In this document: positions 15,147 through 24,710 of the stretch, one piece after another
Position numbering within the stretch: the first letter of the stretch is position 1
Layout of the letters: each line of letters begins with the position of its first letter
DNA from: JBBKWU01 sp037969035
GTDB taxonomy: Bacteria > Pseudomonadota > Alphaproteobacteria > Micavibrionales > Micavibrionaceae
Reading direction: 5' to 3'
Assembly (NCBI GenBank): GCA_037969035.1
Contig: JBBKWU010000012.1
Span: 186,001 to 250,000 of the forward strand
DNA length: 64,000 nucleotides
The notes under the pieces: model-generated
Databases searched by the model: none
Seen by the model: the letters and a program-made list of their open reading frames with translations, nothing else
What the model was told of the DNA's origin: nothing
Position numbers and translations under genes: made by a program

Positions 15147-15635
15147 GTGAGCAAAGACAATGATAAAAAAAGTAATGATGGTGGCTTTGGTGCCGTGTTC
15201 CTCATTATTGTTGTGCTCGTGGCAATGGCCTTTGTCGGCGGTGGTGATAACCCCCTAGATAGAATTGCCGATCTGATCATGATCTGCACGTGGGCTTTGG
15301 CGATAGGATTTTTAGCGCTTGTTATTTTCTTTGTCATGGCATTGTGCCTTCAAACGGCCATGAGTGATTTGTACGAATCATTGCTTGAAGATTTTGAACA
15401 TAGCCCTATACGTTCCAAAATAGAGCATTATAAAGCCCTGTTTGATAAGAAAATTCTTGGACGCATTCCGCAAAAACCTGTTGTCAGCACAGTGAATAAA
15501 CCACTGAAGAGCTCAGTAAAAGTTGCTCTTGAAAAAAGAAAAGCGCAGAAAAAAATCAAAAAAGAAATTAAAGAGAAAGAAAGAAAAGAAGCAAAAGAAG
15601 ACGATCTTTTCGACTTTGACGACTTTCAAAATTAA
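15147..15635 (+). CDS. membrane protein with Lys-rich C-terminus, function unknown
   Basis: A 162-residue protein starting at GTG (15147) behind AAAGGGG (15133-15139). Two hydrophobic segments (about residues 12-30 and 45-72) are followed by a cytoplasmic tail. The tail is strongly basic and helical (KRKAQKKIKKEIKEKERKEA) and ends in an acidic patch (DDLFDFDDFQN). The charge split suggests an RNA- or membrane-surface-binding tail, but no domain is recognisable. It sits between lpd and lipA, so it is within the lipoate/PDH neighbourhood. Confidence 0.65.
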   Translation: MSKDNDKKSNDGGFGAVFLIIVVLVAMAFVGGGDNPLDRIADLIMICTWALAIGFLALVIFFVMALCLQTAMSDLYESLLEDFEHSPIRSKIEHYKALFDKKILGRIPQKPVVSTVNKPLKSSVKVALEKRKAQKKIKKEIKEKERKEAKEDDLFDFDDFQN

Positions 15636-15708
15636 AACGCCCCATTTTCATCCATCATTTACAATGAATTTCATTGCCAAAACGCCTTAGCAGCGTTATA
15701 TCAAAATC

Positions 15709-16668
15709 ATGACATTTAACAGCGATTTACTCGATAAAACAAAGCGCCATCCGGAAAAACAAAAAAATCCGGACCGTCCGATGGGCAAAAAGCCTGACTG
15801 GATTCGCGTTCGTGCGCCGCAAGGCAAGACCTATCACGAAACTCGCAAAATCGTCCACGATGCAAAGCTAAACACTGTTTGCGAAGAAGCGGGTTGCCCT
15901 AACATTGGGGAATGCTGGGATAAAAAGCACGCCACATTTATGATTATGGGCGAAATTTGCACCCGCGCTTGCTCGTTTTGCAATATTGCCACGGGTAAAC
16001 CGGGTGAGTTGGACAAAATGGAGCCGCTGCGTACGGGAGTTGCTGTATCAAAGCTTGGTCTGAAGCACGTTGTTATTACATCCGTTGACCGTGATGATTT
16101 GAAGGATTTTGGTGCACGGCATTTTTCTAAAACGATTGAAGCTATTCGCTTTAAATCGCCCGAAACAACGATCGAGATTTTACCGGGTGATTTTGGCGGT
16201 GACCGTGATGCGCTTGATGCCGTCATAGATGCGCGCCCCGACGTGTTTAACCACAATCTTGAAACAGTGCCGCGTCTATATCCAACAATCCGCCCAGGGG
16301 CGCGTTATTTCCGCTCCTTGCGCTTATTGCAGCGTGTGAAGGAGCGTGATCCGTCACAATTCACCAAATCTGGCCTTATGGTCGGCCTTGGCGAAACCCG
16401 CGAAGAAGTCGCGCAGGTTATGGACGATATGCGCGCCGCAGGAATTGATTTTCTGACCATCGGACAATATCTACAGCCAACGCCGAAACATGCGCCGCTT
16501 GACCGTTTTTGGACACCTGAAGAATTTTTACAGCTTGAAAAAATGGCGCGCGCCAAAGGATTTTTGATGGTATCTGCAACACCGCTTACACGCTCCAGCT
16601 ATCACGCAGGCGATGATTTCGCAAAACTAAAAGCAGCACGCGAGGCTAAGCTTTCCGCGGCAGAGTAA
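15709..16668 (+). CDS. lipA: lipoyl synthase
   Basis: A radical-SAM enzyme that inserts two sulfurs into octanoyl groups bound to lipoyl domains, here most likely PdhB and other 2-oxoacid complexes. It is 319 residues. The auxiliary cluster cysteines are in CEEAGCPNIGEC and the radical-SAM cluster is CTRACSFCNI. Further blocks are TSVDRDDLKDFGA, EILPGDFGG, FNHNLETVPRLYPTIRPGA, GLGETREEV and the C-terminal RSSYHA containing the conserved Ser ligand. lipB is not in the window. The RatA-like gene begins 9 bases downstream. Confidence 0.97.
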   Translation: MTFNSDLLDKTKRHPEKQKNPDRPMGKKPDWIRVRAPQGKTYHETRKIVHDAKLNTVCEEAGCPNIGECWDKKHATFMIMGEICTRACSFCNIATGKPGELDKMEPLRTGVAVSKLGLKHVVITSVDRDDLKDFGARHFSKTIEAIRFKSPETTIEILPGDFGGDRDALDAVIDARPDVFNHNLETVPRLYPTIRPGARYFRSLRLLQRVKERDPSQFTKSGLMVGLGETREEVAQVMDDMRAAGIDFLTIGQYLQPTPKHAPLDRFWTPEEFLQLEKMARAKGFLMVSATPLTRSSYHAGDDFAKLKAAREAKLSAAE

Positions 16669-16677
16669 ACAACCCTT

Positions 16678-17139
16678 ATGCCGACACATGCCGAAAAAAG
16701 AACATTGCCCTATAGCGCAGAGCAGCTTTTTACGCTGGTTGCGGATGTAGAAAAATACCCTGAATTCCTGCCATGGTGCGTGGCAAGCCGTATTACAAAG
16801 CGCGAAGGCGCGGTTATTTTTGCTGATCTTGTGATTGGTTATAAAATGGCACGCGAGAAATTTGGCTCACGCGTTACGTTATCAGAACCTAGCCATGTTC
16901 ATGTTGAATATCTATCAGGGCCGATGAAATATCTCTCGAACCATTGGCGGTTCATTCCCGAACCAAACGGCGCAACAACCATCGATTTTTATGTCGATTT
17001 TGAATTCAAAAGCAAGATTTTTCAAAGCCTTATATCTATGTTCTTCAACGAAGTTGTTAAGAAAATGGTTGGCGCGTTCGAAGATCGTGCTGACGCACTC
17101 TACGGCAACCAAGGCATTGAAATAACACAAAACAAATGA
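16678..17139 (+). CDS. RatA/COQ10-family START-like protein
   Basis: A 153-residue polyketide-cyclase/START-fold protein. It begins KRTLPYSAEQLFTLVADVEKYPEFLPWC, the signature of the family that includes mitochondrial COQ10 (ubiquinone binding) and E. coli RatA/YfjG. It continues through LVIGYKMAREKFGSRVTL and ends with VVKKMVGAFEDRADALYG. The position right after lipA is conserved in alphaproteobacteria and favours the COQ10-like, respiratory role over the toxin name. The gene is convergent with cinA. Confidence 0.88.
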   Translation: MPTHAEKRTLPYSAEQLFTLVADVEKYPEFLPWCVASRITKREGAVIFADLVIGYKMAREKFGSRVTLSEPSHVHVEYLSGPMKYLSNHWRFIPEPNGATTIDFYVDFEFKSKIFQSLISMFFNEVVKKMVGAFEDRADALYGNQGIEITQNK

Positions 17140-17177
17140 CGCGGTATGAACCGCATTAATATTCATAAGTCTCTAAA

Positions 17178-17663
17178 TCAAGATAAGTGCTCAACAAAGT
17201 AAAGTACATGCTTTAGCGCGACTTCTGTTGTTTGCGCCCGTATAGAGGCGCGATCACCTGTGAAATGATGCTCCCGCACTTCCCGCGTGCCGCCTTTATC
17301 ACCAAAAGCAATATAGACAAGCCCCACGGGCTTTGCGTCTGTGCCACCAGTTGGGCCTGCAATCCCTGTGACAGACACCGCAATTTCGGCGCGGCTATGG
17401 GTGAGGGCGCCTTTTACCATTTCAAGCGCGACTTGCGCACTCACCGCGCCATGTTCTGCCAAGGTTTCTTTTGAAACGTCGAGCAGTTCTTTCTTCGCAT
17501 CATTGGAATAGGTGACAAAACCGCGTTCAAACACAGCAGATGAGCCAGCACGATCGGTCATTGCTGCTGCAATCATGCCGCCTGTGCAGGATTCTGCCGC
17601 GACCAACATCAAAGATAATGCTTCAAGCTTCGCGCTTAATTTTTCAACCAAATCCTGCAACAC
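17178..17663 (-). CDS. CinA C-terminal domain, nicotinamide-nucleotide amidase (PncC family)
   Basis: A 161-residue stand-alone CinA_C protein that likely deamidates NMN to NaMN in pyridine nucleotide salvage. Signature blocks are LMLVAAESCTGGMIAAAMTDRAGSS, FVTYSNDAKKELL, AVSVTGIAGPTGGTDAKPVGLVYIAFG and the final VALKHVL. The N-terminal MoCF-like domain of full CinA is absent, as in E. coli PncC. It overlaps the end of pgpA by 20 bases in the same direction, so it is cotranscribed with pgpA and ispDF. Confidence 0.92.
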   Translation of the reverse strand: MLQDLVEKLSAKLEALSLMLVAAESCTGGMIAAAMTDRAGSSAVFERGFVTYSNDAKKELLDVSKETLAEHGAVSAQVALEMVKGALTHSRAEIAVSVTGIAGPTGGTDAKPVGLVYIAFGDKGGTREVREHHFTGDRASIRAQTTEVALKHVLYFVEHLS

Positions 17664-18156
17664 GCACTCCTAAAATAATAATAAACGCCATAATGCCCGC
17701 GATGACATCATCCACCATAACGCCCCATGCGCCGCTCAGCTTTTTATCTGCCCAGCCGACAGGACCGTGCTTGATGATATCAAAAAGACGGAACAAGGAA
17801 AACGCCATAAAGATATAAACCGCCGAAACCATGAACGACGTGTGCAACAAAGCAGGGAGCAGGGCAATCCAAACACCTACAACCTCATCAATCACAATCG
17901 CGCTGGAATCATGCCCACCGACCATCGCATCAAAGCGTTTGGCAACAAACAGCCCGATAAAAAACATAACAACCGCCGCCAAAAGCAACAAAGGCCAACC
18001 ACCAAAACAAAGCAACACCACACCAAAAGGCAACGCACCAAGCGTCCCCCATGTCCCAGGCGCAGGTTTAAGCAATCCACACCCAAACCATGTGGCAAGC
18101 CAGACAGAAGGCGATCTTTTATCTATTTTGGCAATGATTTCACGGTTTAGCATCAT
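17644..18156 (-). CDS. pgpA: phosphatidylglycerophosphatase A
   Basis: This enzyme dephosphorylates phosphatidylglycerophosphate to phosphatidylglycerol in the inner membrane. From the ATG at 18156 it has 170 residues. A longer frame into ispDF exists but begins with unrelated Arg-rich sequence, and this ATG comes one base after the ispDF stop. Family features are VWLATWFGCGLLKPAPGTWGTLGALPFG, three to four hydrophobic helices, IVIDEVVGVWIAL with acidic residues, FRLFDIIKHGPVGWADKKLSGAWGVMVDD and a final helix. Confidence 0.92.
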   Translation of the reverse strand: MMLNREIIAKIDKRSPSVWLATWFGCGLLKPAPGTWGTLGALPFGVVLLCFGGWPLLLLAAVVMFFIGLFVAKRFDAMVGGHDSSAIVIDEVVGVWIALLPALLHTSFMVSAVYIFMAFSLFRLFDIIKHGPVGWADKKLSGAWGVMVDDVIAGIMAFIIILGVRVAGFG

Positions 18157-18157
18157 A

Positions 18158-19372
18158 CTATTCAGCTCTCTGTGATGGCATGGTAATGGTTGCCACGGCT
18201 TGCGCCGCAATGCCCTCTTCACGACCAGTAAAGCCAAGCTTTTCTGTTGTGGTGGCCTTGATATTGACCTGCGTCTCATTAATCGCACAAACGGCGGCAA
18301 CGCGCTGCTTCATCTTCTTTTTGTAAGAAAACAACTTCGGTGCTTCGCAAATAACGGTCACATCGAGGTTGTTTATAGATCCGCCGCGCGCCGTTAGCAT
18401 TTCCACAGCATGCTGTAAAAAATGCGCGCTATCTCTATCTTTCCACTTCACATCAGACGGGGGGAAGTGGTCGCCTATATCACCCTCGCCAAGTGCTCCA
18501 AGCAGCGCATCGGTAATCGCATGAAGCCCAACATCGGCATCGGAATGTCCCGCTAACGCCCTGTCATGCGGAATATCGACGCCGCAAAGCATAAGCGGGC
18601 GGTCGCCTTTTTCAGTGGCAAACGCATGAACATCATACCCTGTACCAGTGCGGATTTGCCCCATGGATTGTGTTCCCCTTATCAATAAACCCGCCAATTC
18701 AATATCGGCGGCATCTGTAATTTTAAAGTTCTGTCGCCCCGCTGGAACCAAAGAAACCTCAACCCCCATGGCAGAAACCATTGATGTATCATCGGTATAT
18801 ATCTGCGCAAGATCAAGCGTTTCATGTGCCTTGCATATAACGCCATAACGAAAAGCCTGCGGTGTTTGTATCGCCCATAGGCCGTTACGATCAATCACCG
18901 CGCCATCACCACGACCATCATCACGGCGCAGGCTATCCGAGACAGGGCAGGCCAACGTTGCGGCATCATAATCATCCATTGCAGCCAATAACGCCTCGAT
19001 TTCAAGAGCAGATACAAAAGGACGTGCGGCATCATGGATCAAGATAATCTCATCATTTTTTAGATTAGACAATGATTTTAAACCATTAAAAACACTATCT
19101 TTTCTCTCGTCGCCTGCGTAAGGAATATTTATATTCTGACCCGCGATGACCTTATTTTGGAACAATTCTTGATGCGTCGTATGAATAACAACACTCACTG
19201 ATTTCATGCTACCTAAGGCTGAGAAGGCGTCCAGAGTGTGCTGTAGGATGCATTTACCGCCAATATCGAGATATTGCTTTGGAATATCAGTTCCCGCACG
19301 TACACCACCACCACCCGCAACAATAAGCAGGTGAAAAGGGCGGAGCTGTTTATTTCTTGCGGAAATTCCCAT
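18158..19372 (-). CDS. ispDF: bifunctional IspD/IspF isoprenoid enzyme
   Basis: A 404-residue fusion for the non-mevalonate isoprenoid pathway. Residues 1 to about 235 are the cytidylyltransferase IspD (LLIVAGGGGVRAGTDIPKQYL, ILIHDAARPFVS, WAIQTPQAFRY, DDTSMVSAMG). The rest is the cyclodiphosphate synthase IspF (RTGTGYDVHAF, LAGHSDADVGLHAITDALLGALGEGDIGDHFPPSD, INLDVTVICEAPKL). Both active sites look complete. In IspD the usual VAAGxGxRMG loop reads VAGGGGVRAG, a mild deviation. Fusion of these two enzymes is common in alphaproteobacteria. dusB and ntrBC, often nearby, are absent. Confidence 0.96.
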   Translation of the reverse strand: MGISARNKQLRPFHLLIVAGGGGVRAGTDIPKQYLDIGGKCILQHTLDAFSALGSMKSVSVVIHTTHQELFQNKVIAGQNINIPYAGDERKDSVFNGLKSLSNLKNDEIILIHDAARPFVSALEIEALLAAMDDYDAATLACPVSDSLRRDDGRGDGAVIDRNGLWAIQTPQAFRYGVICKAHETLDLAQIYTDDTSMVSAMGVEVSLVPAGRQNFKITDAADIELAGLLIRGTQSMGQIRTGTGYDVHAFATEKGDRPLMLCGVDIPHDRALAGHSDADVGLHAITDALLGALGEGDIGDHFPPSDVKWKDRDSAHFLQHAVEMLTARGGSINNLDVTVICEAPKLFSYKKKMKQRVAAVCAINETQVNIKATTTEKLGFTGREEGIAAQAVATITMPSQRAE

Positions 19373-19510
19373 GATTCTTTATCTTACGGCTCTTAATTCA
19401 GGATGTATCTGTATAAAAATTATTGTCGGTGTTATTCTTATCGGCCCAAAGCAATATTGGCAATATGATAGTAGAGACAGAGCGTCATACAAAACAAGGA
19501 TGAATTAGGT

Positions 19511-21832
19511 TTGAAATTCATACGCAAGCTAAAAACAATTTATAAAACCCGCAAAAGAGTGCGCTTTTTCGGGCATAGTCGCCGTGCTAGATGGCTGAAC
19601 CGCTTTGTGCTGTTACTGATACTGGCTGCTGTTTGCAGCGGCGTTTCCACGTATGCCGCACTGAATGAAATTCCGCCGTTTGGCGATGACCCGAGTACTG
19701 TTATTTGGCTTTTGAATCTTGATCTGGTCATTTTGCTGTTGCTCGTCACCATTATTGCACGCCGCAGCGTTAATTTATGGAGCGGCCAAACATCCAAAGC
19801 TGCAGGATCGCGCCTACATGTGCGTTTGGTGCTGATCTTTAGCTTACTCGCAGGTATTCCAGCGATTATGATGGCTATCTTCGCTGCCTTCTTCCTGCAT
19901 TTTGGGGTGCAAAGTTGGTTTAGTGATCGCGTACGGACGGCGGTGAGTGAATCGCAAGCTGTCGCCCAGTCTTATCTTGAAGAGCACCAACGCGTTATTC
20001 GCGCCGATGTTTTTGCGATGGCTGCGGATTTGAACCGCGAAGCTGAGATGTTGATAAACAACCCTGTGGCCTTCAAAAAAGTTATGGAGACACAATCCTA
20101 CTTGCGAAATTTTAGCGAGTCTGCCGTTTTTGATACCAAGCATAATCTTCTTGCAAGCACGGGGCTAGAGCCAACAACCGAGCTTGAAAAAATGCCCTTT
20201 GATAACACCAAATCTCGCGATAATAACGGCCTTGTCATCATGACAGGCACGAGCGAGGACAGCGTTCGCGCGCTGATTAAGCTTGAGGCTTTTTCTGATG
20301 CTTATCTCTATGTGAGCCGTCTTGTGGATCCTGTGGTGCTGGCACGCGTGATTGACACAAGGGAAGCCGCAGAAGACTATGCCAAGCTAGAAGGGCATTT
20401 GTCCGAGCTCCAAGTGACAATAACCATGATCTTTGTTGTGCTCGCGCTGTTGCTGCTGTTTGCGGCGATTGGCTTTGGTGTTTTGTTTGCCCGCCAGCTC
20501 GCGGGGCCTTTGGGGGAACTTATCACAGCGGCCGATCGTGTCAGGGCAGGGGATTTGACCGCCCGCGTGCCGCATTTCTCGCGCAAAGATGAATTTGACC
20601 AACTGGGGCGCACATTCAACCGCATGACCATTCAGCTACAGGAGCAACGTGACGAGCTTATCGCTGCGAACCGTCAACTTGATCGCCGCCGCCAATTTAC
20701 CGAAACTGTTCTGGCGGGGGTTTCTTCGGGGATTGTCGGGATTGACGAAAAATACTGCGTGACGCTGGCGAACTCTTCGGCGGCAGATTTATTGGGACAA
20801 AAGGCAGAGAGCTTAATTGGTGGTTACATTGGCGACATTCTTCCTGAGCTACCAGACCTTCTTAAAATTGCCCATGACAAACCAGATAAAATCACGCAAT
20901 CAGAACTGCCGTTCATTCTCGAAGGTCAGAGCAAGCGTATATTCTTGATGAGGATCACAATCGAGGCGAGTAACGAAACCAGCAACGAAGACGGCAAGGG
21001 CGCGGTTCTCACATTCGATGACATTACCGAACTACAGGCCGCTCAGCGCAAAGCTGCATGGGCGGATGTCGCACGGCGCATTGCCCATGAAATTAAAAAC
21101 CCGCTCACGCCGATACAGCTCTCAGCCGAACGCTTAAAACGTAGATATCTCAAACAGATAACCGACGATCCTGATGTATTTTCTCAATGCACCGACACCA
21201 TCATCCATCATGTGGGCGATATCGGGCGTATGGTGAATGAATTCTCAAACTTTGCCCGTATGCCTGAACCTATTATGAAGCAGGAAAACCTTAACGCGCA
21301 TATCCGCGATATGATGACATTCCAACAACAAGCGCACCCTGAGATCAAATTCAACCTACACGGAATCGGGTCACAAGAACCGCCATTGTTCATATTGTTC
21401 GACGGTCAGCAAATCAGACAAGCCATCACCAACATCGTCCAAAACGCCATTGATTCCATCCACGCCCGCATGGAGCATGAAAAGCTAGACGGCGACAAAG
21501 ATTATAAAGGCCAGATCAACATGATGCTGTCCGAAATATCAAAAGCCAAGGAAGTGATCATCACGCTAAGCGATAATGGCTTTGGCTTCCCACAGGACGA
21601 AGACACAAACCGACTGACCGAGCCTTATGTGACCCAAAAAGAAAAGGGCACAGGCTTAGGGCTCGCGATTGTGAAGAAAATCATGGAAGATCACAAAGGT
21701 CGCATTATATTAGGATCACAGGATTGGATTGAAAAACTCACACCTTGGGGGCAAAATGACGGCGCAACCGTGACATTGGTTCTTCCTGCTGATAGGCTTG
21801 AAAATGAAGAAGAGACGCGCCTAGCCTCATAA
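19511..21832 (+). CDS. ntrY: NtrY-type membrane sensor histidine kinase
   Basis: A 773-residue kinase started at TTG (19511). Basic residues open the protein. Three N-terminal membrane segments lie at about residues 28-120 and a fourth at about 295-325, with an extracytoplasmic sensing region between them. Then come a HAMP domain (RQLAGPLGELITAADRVRAGDL), a PAS domain (GVSSGIVGIDEKYCVTLANSSAADLLG), the dimerisation/His box (ARRIAHEIKNPLTPIQLSAERLK) and the ATPase domain (N box QAITNIVQNAIDSI, then DNGFGFP and EKGTGLGLAIVKKIM). NtrY pairs with NtrX, encoded next, and is linked to nitrogen, redox and envelope control. It overlaps no other gene. Confidence 0.94.
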   Translation: MKFIRKLKTIYKTRKRVRFFGHSRRARWLNRFVLLLILAAVCSGVSTYAALNEIPPFGDDPSTVIWLLNLDLVILLLLVTIIARRSVNLWSGQTSKAAGSRLHVRLVLIFSLLAGIPAIMMAIFAAFFLHFGVQSWFSDRVRTAVSESQAVAQSYLEEHQRVIRADVFAMAADLNREAEMLINNPVAFKKVMETQSYLRNFSESAVFDTKHNLLASTGLEPTTELEKMPFDNTKSRDNNGLVIMTGTSEDSVRALIKLEAFSDAYLYVSRLVDPVVLARVIDTREAAEDYAKLEGHLSELQVTITMIFVVLALLLLFAAIGFGVLFARQLAGPLGELITAADRVRAGDLTARVPHFSRKDEFDQLGRTFNRMTIQLQEQRDELIAANRQLDRRRQFTETVLAGVSSGIVGIDEKYCVTLANSSAADLLGQKAESLIGGYIGDILPELPDLLKIAHDKPDKITQSELPFILEGQSKRIFLMRITIEASNETSNEDGKGAVLTFDDITELQAAQRKAAWADVARRIAHEIKNPLTPIQLSAERLKRRYLKQITDDPDVFSQCTDTIIHHVGDIGRMVNEFSNFARMPEPIMKQENLNAHIRDMMTFQQQAHPEIKFNLHGIGSQEPPLFILFDGQQIRQAITNIVQNAIDSIHARMEHEKLDGDKDYKGQINMMLSEISKAKEVIITLSDNGFGFPQDEDTNRLTEPYVTQKEKGTGLGLAIVKKIMEDHKGRIILGSQDWIEKLTPWGQNDGATVTLVLPADRLENEEETRLAS

Positions 21833-21871
21833 AATAGGTCATAACGGGTAATAATAGGTAACAATAACAAG

Positions 21872-23314
21872 ATGACATCTTTAGACATTCTCATAGTCGA
21901 TGACGAGCAAGACATCCGCGGCCTTATCCAAGGCATCTTGGAGGATGAGGGCTATAAAACGCGCCTTGCTGCGAATGACAAGCAAGCATATAGCCGCATC
22001 GAAGAAAGCCTTCCTGCGCTTATTATCCTCGATATCTGGCTACAAAACAGCAAAGATGACGGCCTGGAAATTCTGCGCAAAGTAAAAGCAGAACACCCAG
22101 AGATTCCTGTTCTAATGATAAGCGGTCACGGTAATATCGAAACCGCCGTTAGCGCACTTAAAATAGGCGCGTATGACTTCATCGAGAAACCATTTAAGAC
22201 AGACCGCCTTCTTTTGATGATCGAACGTGCAATGGAAACGGCAAAGCTTCGCACCGAAAATAAGGCACTTAAAACAAAGATAGAAGGGCCACACGAGCTT
22301 ATTGGCTCCTCCGCCCCGATGAATAATTTACGCCAAACGCTTGACCGTGTAGCACAAACCAACAGCCGCGTGCTGATTACGGGTGCTGCGGGCACAGGCA
22401 AAGACGTTGCTGCGCGCTATATCCACCAAAACTCACAGCGGGCAAAGCAAAGCTTTGTTAGCTTGAACTGCGCCACAATGCTGCCCGAACGCCTTGAGAT
22501 TGAACTATTTGGAACATCAAATGATTACAGCGAAGAACCAGGCTATGCAGGCGTGATGGAACGCGCCAATGGCGGGACGTTGCTATTGGATGAAGTCGCG
22601 GATATGCCGCTCAAAACACAAGGTAAAATCGTGCGTGTCTTGCAGGAGCAACGCTTTCAGCGCGTCGGTGGACACACACCAATCGAAGTTGATATCCGCG
22701 TTTTAGCCTCCACCAACAAAAACCTAACCGAGCAAATCGAAAAGGGGCAGTTTAGGGAAGATTTATATTACCGCCTAAACGTTGTGCCTGTTGAAATGCC
22801 GCTGCTGAGCGCTCACACCAAAGACATCGAAGAACTCGCCACTTATTTCGCACAGCTATACTCCGCGCAATCTGGCTTGGGCGCGTGTCATTTTTCTCCC
22901 GACTGCATACAAGAAATGCAGCTTTATGAATGGCCCGGAAACGTGCGCGAGCTTCGCAATACTATTGAACGCCTAATGATTGTAACGGGCGGCACAGACC
23001 TGCCGATTGAAGCAAGCCAACTGTCCTTACTTTCCGCGAATGGTGATGAGGGTGACATTGATGGTGACTTGCATGCTGTGAACTATATAAAATTACCATT
23101 GCGCGGCGCACGTGAAGTGTTTGAGAAAGAATATTTATCGGCGCAGATCGAGCGTTTTGACGGCAACATATCCAAAACCTCTGAATTTATTGGGATGGAG
23201 CGTTCTGCTCTGCATAGAAAATTAAAACAGCTTGGCATTTCAACCGACAGCAAGCAAAATAAGGACGATTCTGACGACCTTAATCAAGAAGAAGATAACC
23301 TTAAACGGGCTTAA
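21872..23314 (+). CDS. ntrX: NtrX-type response regulator
   Basis: A 480-residue regulator. The receiver domain has the acid pair VDDEQD and the phosphoacceptor Asp54 in LIILDIWL. The AAA+ domain has Walker A GAAGTGKDVAARYIH, Walker B LLLDEVADM and an R-finger region, followed by a Fis-type helix-turn-helix (ISKTSEFIGMERSALHRKLKQLG). The loop that contains GAFTGA in sigma54 activators reads NDYSEEPGYAGVME here, so a sigma54 contact motif is missing. This fits what is known of some alphaproteobacterial NtrX proteins and suggests it does not act as a classical sigma54 activator. It is 39 bases downstream of ntrY. Confidence 0.94.
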   Translation: MTSLDILIVDDEQDIRGLIQGILEDEGYKTRLAANDKQAYSRIEESLPALIILDIWLQNSKDDGLEILRKVKAEHPEIPVLMISGHGNIETAVSALKIGAYDFIEKPFKTDRLLLMIERAMETAKLRTENKALKTKIEGPHELIGSSAPMNNLRQTLDRVAQTNSRVLITGAAGTGKDVAARYIHQNSQRAKQSFVSLNCATMLPERLEIELFGTSNDYSEEPGYAGVMERANGGTLLLDEVADMPLKTQGKIVRVLQEQRFQRVGGHTPIEVDIRVLASTNKNLTEQIEKGQFREDLYYRLNVVPVEMPLLSAHTKDIEELATYFAQLYSAQSGLGACHFSPDCIQEMQLYEWPGNVRELRNTIERLMIVTGGTDLPIEASQLSLLSANGDEGDIDGDLHAVNYIKLPLRGAREVFEKEYLSAQIERFDGNISKTSEFIGMERSALHRKLKQLGISTDSKQNKDDSDDLNQEEDNLKRA

Positions 23315-23327
23315 ACAGGCATAAATC

Positions 23328-24704
23328 ATGAGAATTATAATTTGCGGCGCAGGACAAGTCGGCTATAGCATCGCGTCCTATCTCTCCAACGAAGATGCGG
23401 ATGTTACCATCATTGATAACAATCCCGAAATCATCGCGCATATCAATGATGAGCTTGATGTGAACGGGATTGTTGGGCATGCCTCAAACCCTGAAACCTT
23501 ATCGCAAGCAGGGGCGGCAGAAGCTGACTTAGTGCTGTCCGTGACCCATTCGGATGAGGTCAATATGGTGGCCTGTCAGGTTGCGCACTCATTGTTTAAC
23601 GTGCCAAAGAAAATCGCCCGTGTACGGGAACAATCCTATCTTGATCCTGCATGGTCGAACCTGTTCAGCCGTGCACACATGCCGATTGACGTTATTATTT
23701 CGCCAGAAAAAGAAGTCGCCAAAGGTATTTACCAACGCCTTATGATTCCGGGCACGAGTAACGTTGTCTCGCTCGCCGACGATCAGATCAAGCTTGTCGG
23801 TGTGATTTGCGACGAGACGTGCCCTGTGATGTACACGCAATTTAAACAGATACACTCGCTGTTTCCGGGGCTTTACCTTGAGATTGGCGCGATTATCCGC
23901 GGCGCGGAAACCATTATCCCTGATAAAAACGACCAAATTATCGAAGGCGACGAAGTTTATTTTTTCACAGATAATGAACATTTGGAACGCGCGATGGCGG
24001 CATTCGGCCATCACGAGAAAAAAGCGCACCACATCACCATTATGGGCGGCGGTAATATCGGTCTTTACCTCACTGAAATGCTGCAAAAAGACTCGCGCAA
24101 GACACAGCTAAAAATTCTGGAGCACAACGAAGCGCGCGCCCGTTTTTTGAGCGAATATCTACGCGACGTTATTGTAATTCAAGGAGATGCCTTGCAGCAA
24201 GAAATCATGATGGAAGCCAATATTGCGCAAACAGAAACCCTGATCGCCATTACCAATGATGATGAAACCAATATTATTGGCTCTCTCATGGCAAAGCATA
24301 TGGGGTGTGAGCGCGCCATGACGCTGATCAACAAAACAGATTATTCGCCGCTTATTATGCCTCTTGGCATTGATGCTACAATCTCGCCAAAGACCATTAC
24401 CGTATCCTCAATCATGAAACACGTTCGCCGTGGACGAATCAAAGAACTTCATAATGTTTGTAACGGGAGCGCTGAAGTGATGCAGATCGAAGTGGCCGAC
24501 AACGCCATGCTTGCAAACAAAGTGATCGAAGATATCAAGCTGCCTAAAAATGTGCTGATTGGTGCTATTTTACGGGATGGTGCGGTGATTATGCCGCATC
24601 GTGACCAAGTCATAAAAACAGGGGATCAGGTTGTCCTGCTTATGAAATCAGGCCTATCGCGCAAGGCAGAAAAACTGTTTATGCCTGAAATGAACCTGTT
24701 CTAG
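23328..24704 (+). CDS. trkA: Trk potassium uptake regulatory subunit TrkA
   Basis: A 458-residue peripheral membrane protein with two tandem RCK units. The first NAD-binding site is IICGAGQVGYSIASYLS with the later acidic VTIIDNN. The second is ITIMGGGNIGLYLTEML with ILEHNEAR. Each is followed by a TrkA-C domain (EIGAIIRGAETIIPDKNDQI and IGAILRDGAVIMPHRDQVI). It gates the TrkH/TrkG potassium channel, which is not in the window. It lies 13 bases after ntrX, the standard alphaproteobacterial order. Confidence 0.95.
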   Translation: MRIIICGAGQVGYSIASYLSNEDADVTIIDNNPEIIAHINDELDVNGIVGHASNPETLSQAGAAEADLVLSVTHSDEVNMVACQVAHSLFNVPKKIARVREQSYLDPAWSNLFSRAHMPIDVIISPEKEVAKGIYQRLMIPGTSNVVSLADDQIKLVGVICDETCPVMYTQFKQIHSLFPGLYLEIGAIIRGAETIIPDKNDQIIEGDEVYFFTDNEHLERAMAAFGHHEKKAHHITIMGGGNIGLYLTEMLQKDSRKTQLKILEHNEARARFLSEYLRDVIVIQGDALQQEIMMEANIAQTETLIAITNDDETNIIGSLMAKHMGCERAMTLINKTDYSPLIMPLGIDATISPKTITVSSIMKHVRRGRIKELHNVCNGSAEVMQIEVADNAMLANKVIEDIKLPKNVLIGAILRDGAVIMPHRDQVIKTGDQVVLLMKSGLSRKAEKLFMPEMNLF

Positions 24705-24710
24705 AGGTAC

